DNA from: NVTR01 sp036479015
GTDB lineage: Bacteria; Pseudomonadota; Alphaproteobacteria; Rhodobacterales; Rhodobacteraceae
Direction of reading: 5' to 3'
Length of the DNA stretch: 64,000 nt
Assembly (NCBI GenBank): GCA_036479015.1
Contig: JAZGFB010000040.1
Span: 1 to 64,000, forward strand
Positions 59,790 to 64,000 of the stretch are shown piece by piece. The translations under genes were made by a program, and so were the position numbers. The first letter of the stretch is position 1; each line of letters begins with the position of its first letter. Below the pieces are notes generated by a model. It saw only the letters and a list, made by a program, of their open reading frames with translations, was not told where the DNA came from and made no database searches.

Positions 59790-60134
59790 CCGACCATATA
59801 TTATTAGCTGACTGCCGCCGCCGCCGCGCTCTGCCATAATTGTTGTATAGTCAGGTGCCCCCAGAAACAGCGAACGTGTGATATAAGTTATTTTACCTTC
59901 CTCAATGCGGCCTGCCAGCACTTTGGTCCTGGGGGTCGCAGATGCCGCCGCATCAATCGCGGATAGTGCTTCAGCAACGGAGCCTCGTATTCGAACAACT
60001 TTTAGATAGCCCAAGCGTTTAGGCGCTGATTTGTCAATAATCGCATCATGCCATTTTTCAGTCGATGATGGCGCAATCCGTATCCAAACCAGCACAACGA
60101 ATGCGGCAATCATAATCCAGTTCAGCCAATTCAT
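59709..60134 (-). CDS. DUF1499-family protein
   Basis: The 141-residue protein has one N-terminal membrane helix (WIMIAAFVVLVWIRI) and a soluble domain with TYITRSLFLGAPDYTTIMAE and the Ser/Gly-rich LIIYGRLRFGLSDGGANRRRIKNWL that marks DUF1499. Its last 81 bases overlap the gene at 59448-59789 on the opposite strand. Function unknown. Confidence 0.82.
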   Translation of the reverse strand: MNWLNWIMIAAFVVLVWIRIAPSSTEKWHDAIIDKSAPKRLGYLKVVRIRGSVAEALSAIDAAASATPRTKVLAGRIEEGKITYITRSLFLGAPDYTTIMAERGGGGSQLIIYGRLRFGLSDGGANRRRIKNWLQHVETVQ

Positions 60135-60270
60135 ATCCGACCCCGCTTACTGCCTACTTGTATTCACACCATAAATAGCAATTTCAGCGTTTCAATCAAC
60201 ACCGAACACATGGACATAACGCCATGCGCATAAGATAAGTCATTAACAGCTGAAATTTGTGGGGCTTTCA

Positions 60271-61089
60271 ATGGCACAACCCAATGACGAACTAATCAAT
60301 GATCCTGACGGTGGCCTGCCCAGGTTACGCGAAATAATGCGCCGCTTACGCGACCCAGACACCGGCTGCCCATGGGATATAGAGCAAACATTTGCATCAA
60401 TTGCGCCCTACACAATAGAAGAGGCCTATGAAGTCGCCGACGCAATAGAGCGGCAAAACTGGGCCGATTTAGAAGGTGAACTTGGCGATCTCCTGCTGCA
60501 AACCGTTTATCACGGGGCAATCGCTGAATCTGCTGGGCACTTTAACTTTGACGACATTGTTCGAAATATTTCCGACAAAATGGTGGCACGCCACCCCCAT
60601 GTTTTTGGCGATCAAAGTCGTGACAAATCAGCAGATCAGCAGACCATTGACTGGGAGCAAATAAAGGCGGCGGAACGTGAGGGAAGTGAAGAAAAGCGAA
60701 CGCTGGACGGGGTGGCGGCCGGGCTTCCAGCATTAGTACGCGCTGTCAAATTGCAAAACCGTGCTGCGCGTGTTGGTTTTGACTGGCCGTCGACCAGGCA
60801 GGTGATTGATAAAATTTCCGAAGAAGCAGGTGAATTGACAGAAGCTCTGGAAATCAAATCACACGACCACGTCGTTGAAGAATTTGGTGACCTGATGTTT
60901 GTGATGGCCAATCTCGCCCGTCACCTAAATATAGACCCAGAGGCCGCGTTGCGCCAGGCAAACACAAAATTCATTCGCCGCTTCAATGGAGTAGAAGATC
61001 GTCTAGCTGCAATTGGCAAGCGACCCGAGCAGTCTGATCTGGCGGAAATGGACGCACTTTGGAATGTTGAAAAGCGCGCGAATGGGTAA
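60271..61089 (+). CDS. mazG: Nucleoside triphosphate pyrophosphohydrolase MazG
   Basis: The 272-residue enzyme hydrolyses NTPs to NMP and PPi. Two MazG domains are visible: LPRLREIMRRLRDPDTGCPWD, then TIEEAYEVADAIERQNWADLEGELGDLLLQ (ExxE-x12-ExxD), and a second set EEAGELTEALEIKSHDHVVEEFGDLMF. The ATG at 60271 is preferred to an upstream GTG at 60259 that adds four residues. Housekeeping role in nucleotide sanitation; also linked to ppGpp levels in E. coli. Confidence 0.95.
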   Translation: MAQPNDELINDPDGGLPRLREIMRRLRDPDTGCPWDIEQTFASIAPYTIEEAYEVADAIERQNWADLEGELGDLLLQTVYHGAIAESAGHFNFDDIVRNISDKMVARHPHVFGDQSRDKSADQQTIDWEQIKAAEREGSEEKRTLDGVAAGLPALVRAVKLQNRAARVGFDWPSTRQVIDKISEEAGELTEALEIKSHDHVVEEFGDLMFVMANLARHLNIDPEAALRQANTKFIRRFNGVEDRLAAIGKRPEQSDLAEMDALWNVEKRANG

Positions 61090-61167
61090 ACCTTATTATT
61101 TTTATCAGGTATTGACCTGACTAACGGAGACAGGCTAAATAAGGGCAAATAATATTGGGAGCTTGTA

Positions 61168-62172
61168 ATGCTTAAATACCTGCCTGGCCTTATCGTGGCA
61201 GCACTACTTGCCACGCCGCTTGCTGCATCCGAAGTAAACATTTATTCGTACCGGCAACCTGAATTGATAAAGCCGCTTACGGATGCCTTTACTGCCCAAA
61301 CGGGTATTGACGTGAATGTCGCTTATCTGGACAAAGGTATGATCGAGCGTCTGTTGGCAGAGGGCGACAGATCACCGGCTGATGTCATATTGACGGTGGA
61401 TATATCGCGTCTGGCAAGGGCCGTAGAGGTAGGAGTTACCCAATCTGTCACATCCAATATCATGCAAGCCAATATCCCTGCCGATTTTCGTGACCCAGAT
61501 GGTCACTGGTGGGGCCTAACAACCCGCGCCCGCATTATCTACGCCAGCAAAGACCGCGTATCTGATGGCGAAATCACCACATATGAAGACCTGACAAATC
61601 CAAAATGGGCCGGACGCATTTGTTCCCGTTCAGGCACCCATGCCTATTCAAATGGCCTGACATCCGCCGTTATCGCGCATCTGGGCCAAGATGGTGCGCG
61701 CAACTGGCTTACCGGGTTAAAGGCCAACTTGGCCCGCAGGCCACAGGGCAATGACCGTGCACAAATTAAGGCGATCTGGGCCGGAGAATGTGATATTTCA
61801 CTTGGTAACAATTACTATTTTGGTAAGATGTTGGCCAATCCTGAACAGGTTGAATGGGCTGATGCGGTGCGTCTGGTCTTTCCGACATTCGTTAATGGTG
61901 GCACCCATGTAAATGTATCAGGTGTCGCCATGACAAAAGCCGCCCCGCATCCGGTTCAAGCCCTGCAATTTATGGAGTTTTTAACCTCACCGACTGCGCA
62001 GGAAATATATGCTGAAGCTAACTATGAATATCCCATTGCCCCCGGAACCAAGCCGTCTGAACTGGTTTCAGGTTGGGGGGAATTCACCCCTGATACGATA
62101 AACCTGATGGAAATGGCCAAATTTCGTGCTGACGCTTTGCGGTTGGCACAGGAAGTAGATTTCGACGGCTAA
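61168..62172 (+). CDS. Periplasmic iron-type ABC substrate-binding protein
   Basis: The 334-residue precursor has a signal peptide (LPGLIVAALLATPLAA) and the FbpA/FutA-like domain: VNIYSYRQPELIKPLTDAFT, RSPADVILTVDISRLARAVE, NPKWAGRICSRSGTHAYSNG, and CDISLGNNYYFGKML with the Tyr pair that binds ferric iron in the family. No ABC permease or ATPase genes follow, so partners must be elsewhere. Length is usual. An iron role fits the iscR/Irr context only loosely. Confidence 0.87.
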   Translation: MLKYLPGLIVAALLATPLAASEVNIYSYRQPELIKPLTDAFTAQTGIDVNVAYLDKGMIERLLAEGDRSPADVILTVDISRLARAVEVGVTQSVTSNIMQANIPADFRDPDGHWWGLTTRARIIYASKDRVSDGEITTYEDLTNPKWAGRICSRSGTHAYSNGLTSAVIAHLGQDGARNWLTGLKANLARRPQGNDRAQIKAIWAGECDISLGNNYYFGKMLANPEQVEWADAVRLVFPTFVNGGTHVNVSGVAMTKAAPHPVQALQFMEFLTSPTAQEIYAEANYEYPIAPGTKPSELVSGWGEFTPDTINLMEMAKFRADALRLAQEVDFDG

Positions 62173-62251
62173 GTCAATAATGGGCGTTAGCGGCTGACCA
62201 CTTTACATCCGCCAACGGCTCATACACTGTCCCTGCTTCAAGGGGGCTAGT

Positions 62252-63190
62252 TTGACACGCAAAATCATCATTGATACCGATCCGGGCCAGGACGATGCTG
62301 TTGCAATATTGCTGGCTTTGGCAAGTCCTGAACAGCTAAACGTCATCGGTATTACTTGTGTTGCTGGGAATGTGCCGCTTGCCCTTACCAGCAAGAACGC
62401 CCGCATGATTTGCGAAGTAGCTGGCAAGTCTGATATCAAGATATTTTCCGGTTGTGATGCACCGTTGCAGCGCCCGCTGGTCACGGCTGAACATGTCCAT
62501 GGTAAAACAGGCCTTGATGGGGTGGCGCTACCCGATCCAATACTACAATTGCAAAAGCAACACGGCGTTGATTTCATCATCGACACCCTGCGAAAAGAAG
62601 CAAGCAGCAGCGTTACCATTTGTGCACTTGGGCCGCTTACAAATATCGCAACAGCCCTACAACAGGCACCAGATATCGCCACACGGGTCGGTGAAATTGT
62701 GCTGATGGGGGGCGCATACTTTGAAGTGGGCAACATAACACCGGCGGCTGAATTTAACATTTATGTCGATCCAGAAGCCGCTGATATTGTTTTTAAATCT
62801 GGTATTAAGCTAACGGTAATGCCCCTGGACGTGACCCACAAAGCGCTTGTGACAAAAAAGATTGTTGATGGTTTTCTTGGCCTTAATACCCCTGTTGGTA
62901 ACATCGTTACCGGTTGGACCGGGTTTTTCGAACGTTTTGACAAGGAAAAATATGGCTCTGCCGGTGCCCCTTTGCATGATCCAACAGTCATAGCTTATCT
63001 GTTGGCGCCAGAATTGTTCAAAGGCCGCCATATCAATGTTGAGATTGAAACAGTGAGCGACCTGACACTGGGCATGACCGTTGCCGATTGGTGGCGGGTG
63101 ACAGACCGACCTGCCAACGCGATGTTCATGGGTGATATCGATGCCGACGGGTTTTTCAATTTGCTGACGGAACGATTGGCCAGATTGTGA
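62252..63190 (+). CDS. Nucleoside hydrolase (IUNH family)
   Basis: The 312-residue enzyme cleaves ribonucleosides to ribose and base. The calcium-binding IIDTDPGQDDAVAILLAL (Asp10, Asp14, Asp15 region) and the mid-protein VLMGGAYFEVGNITPAAEFNIYVDPEAA with Asn and Asp of the sugar site are clear, as is the last Asp in AGAPLHDPTVIAYLL. It starts at TTG (62252) after AGGGGG. The selO start overlaps its stop (GTGA). Confidence 0.93.
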   Translation: MTRKIIIDTDPGQDDAVAILLALASPEQLNVIGITCVAGNVPLALTSKNARMICEVAGKSDIKIFSGCDAPLQRPLVTAEHVHGKTGLDGVALPDPILQLQKQHGVDFIIDTLRKEASSSVTICALGPLTNIATALQQAPDIATRVGEIVLMGGAYFEVGNITPAAEFNIYVDPEAADIVFKSGIKLTVMPLDVTHKALVTKKIVDGFLGLNTPVGNIVTGWTGFFERFDKEKYGSAGAPLHDPTVIAYLLAPELFKGRHINVEIETVSDLTLGMTVADWWRVTDRPANAMFMGDIDADGFFNLLTERLARL

Positions 63191-64000
63191 CAGCCCAAAT
63201 CCCTCTTACTTTTGATAATACCTATGTAAAATTGCCGGACCGGTTCTTCACCCTACAACCACCCACGGCTCCAGTGGACCCAAAGCTCATCATAACTAAT
63301 GAACAGCTTGCAAAATCATTAAATATTGGCCCAGCATGGCTTGCCGGGTCACAGGCCCTGGCGATGTTTTCCGGAACTAACCCGCCCCCGGGATCAGAAC
63401 CCTTGGCACAGGTCTATGCCGGGCATCAATTTGGCGGTTGGAGCCAGCAGTTGGGTGATGGTCGCGCGCTTCTATTGGGCGAAGTTGTGGACACAACAGG
63501 CAAACGCCGCGACATTCAGCTAAAGGGCTCGGGGCGCACGCCCTATTCCCGTGGCGGCGATGGCAAGGCCTGGCTTGGGCCGGTGCTGCGTGAATATTTG
63601 GTATCCGAGGCCATGCATGCCCTAAACATACCCACAACCCGGGCATTGGCTGTGGTTGCCACTGGGGAAAATGTCCAACGTGAAACCGCGCGTCCAGGTG
63701 CCGTGCTAACCCGGGTCGCCAGCAGCCATATACGGGTGGGAACATTTCAATATTTTGCGGCCCGCCAAGATACCGATGCGCTAGAGATACTGACAGACCA
63801 CGTAATCAATCGGCATTACCCAGAAGCACGCTCACCGTTACAACTGTTGGATGCAGTAATTTCACACCAGGCCTGCCTGATCGCAAAATGGATGTCAGTC
63901 GGTTTTATTCATGGCGTCATGAACACCGACAATATGGCAATATCGGGCGAAACAATCGACTATGGCCCCTGCGCATTTATGGACCAGTTTCACCCGGACA
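63187..64000 (+). CDS. selO: SelO protein adenylyltransferase (partial, runs off the end)
   Basis: The frame opens at GTG 63187, overlapping the nucleoside hydrolase stop (GTGA), and stays open to the last base: 271 residues of a protein usually near 480. SelO AMPylates target proteins using an ATP-bound pseudokinase fold in an inverted orientation. Seen: NPPPGSEPLAQVYAGHQFGGW, LGDGRALLLGEV, KGSGRTPYSRGGDGKAWLGP, REYLVSEAMHALNIPTTRAL and GFIHGVMNTDNMAISGETIDYGP (with the metal Asn/Asp). A normal N-terminus; the end is cut by the window. Confidence 0.93.
   Translation, partial: MTAQIPLTFDNTYVKLPDRFFTLQPPTAPVDPKLIITNEQLAKSLNIGPAWLAGSQALAMFSGTNPPPGSEPLAQVYAGHQFGGWSQQLGDGRALLLGEVVDTTGKRRDIQLKGSGRTPYSRGGDGKAWLGPVLREYLVSEAMHALNIPTTRALAVVATGENVQRETARPGAVLTRVASSHIRVGTFQYFAARQDTDALEILTDHVINRHYPEARSPLQLLDAVISHQACLIAKWMSVGFIHGVMNTDNMAISGETIDYGPCAFMDQFHPD

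Overview
The window is chromosomal DNA of an alphaproteobacterium, most likely a marine member of the Rhodobacterales (Roseobacter group). The evidence is the combination of an Entner-Doudoroff edd-eda pair, a long TRAP transporter, the iscR/nifS-sufB-C-D-S arrangement with interspersed membrane proteins and an Irr-type iron box, a single-cysteine DksA, DUF2927/DUF2852/DUF4167/DUF1499 proteins and an RSP_2648-type PIN protein. The species cannot be fixed from the sequence alone.

Layout. 1-9.8 kb: tpiA, an FAD monooxygenase and dksA. Then a tightly coupled run: MoxR AAA ATPase, GNAT, DUF2927 lipoprotein, 54-aa membrane protein, VWA protein, small membrane protein and DedA. An M48 protease, a PIN protein and a lipoprotein follow. 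10-18.7 kb: edd-eda, glnE, two DUF2852 paralogues, an RDD protein and bpt. 18.7-25.5 kb: a TRAP transporter (dctMQP) divergent from a Cache histidine kinase and a LuxR-type response regulator. 25.7-31.8 kb: ilvB-ilvH behind a transcription attenuator with a Leu/Ile/Val leader peptide, then lpxD, an L,D-transpeptidase and a DUF882 peptidase.

31.94-45.28 kb is an AT-richer integrated element of about 13.3 kb. It is bounded by 46-bp direct repeats that are the 3' part of tRNA-Arg(CCG), with a tyrosine integrase next to the intact tRNA. It carries a small HTH protein, a protein with a terminase-small-subunit-like N-terminus, a large primase/zinc-finger/DUF927 replication protein, an origin-like region with repeated GGGATTC/GAATCCC motifs, a serine recombinase, a lipoprotein and an SH3-like membrane protein. 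It also carries a defence-type cargo: a GHKL (MORC/MutL-type) ATPase fused to a PD-(D/E)XK nuclease, convergent with a short XRE regulator of the restriction-controller type. No capsid, large terminase or conjugation genes are present, so it looks like a replicating satellite or integrative plasmid carrying a defence gene. A promoter-hairpin-terminator unit in front of the replication gene looks like a small RNA or attenuator. The element is the most interesting part of the window.

45.4-53.9 kb is the SUF iron-sulfur assembly operon on the minus strand, from iscR to sufS, with a good Irr/ICE palindrome over the predicted -10 of iscR. 54-64 kb: alpha/beta hydrolase, HD-domain protein, icd, DUF4167, prmC-prfA, a small secreted protein overlapping DUF1499, mazG, an iron-type binding protein, a nucleoside hydrolase, and the first part of selO running off the right end.
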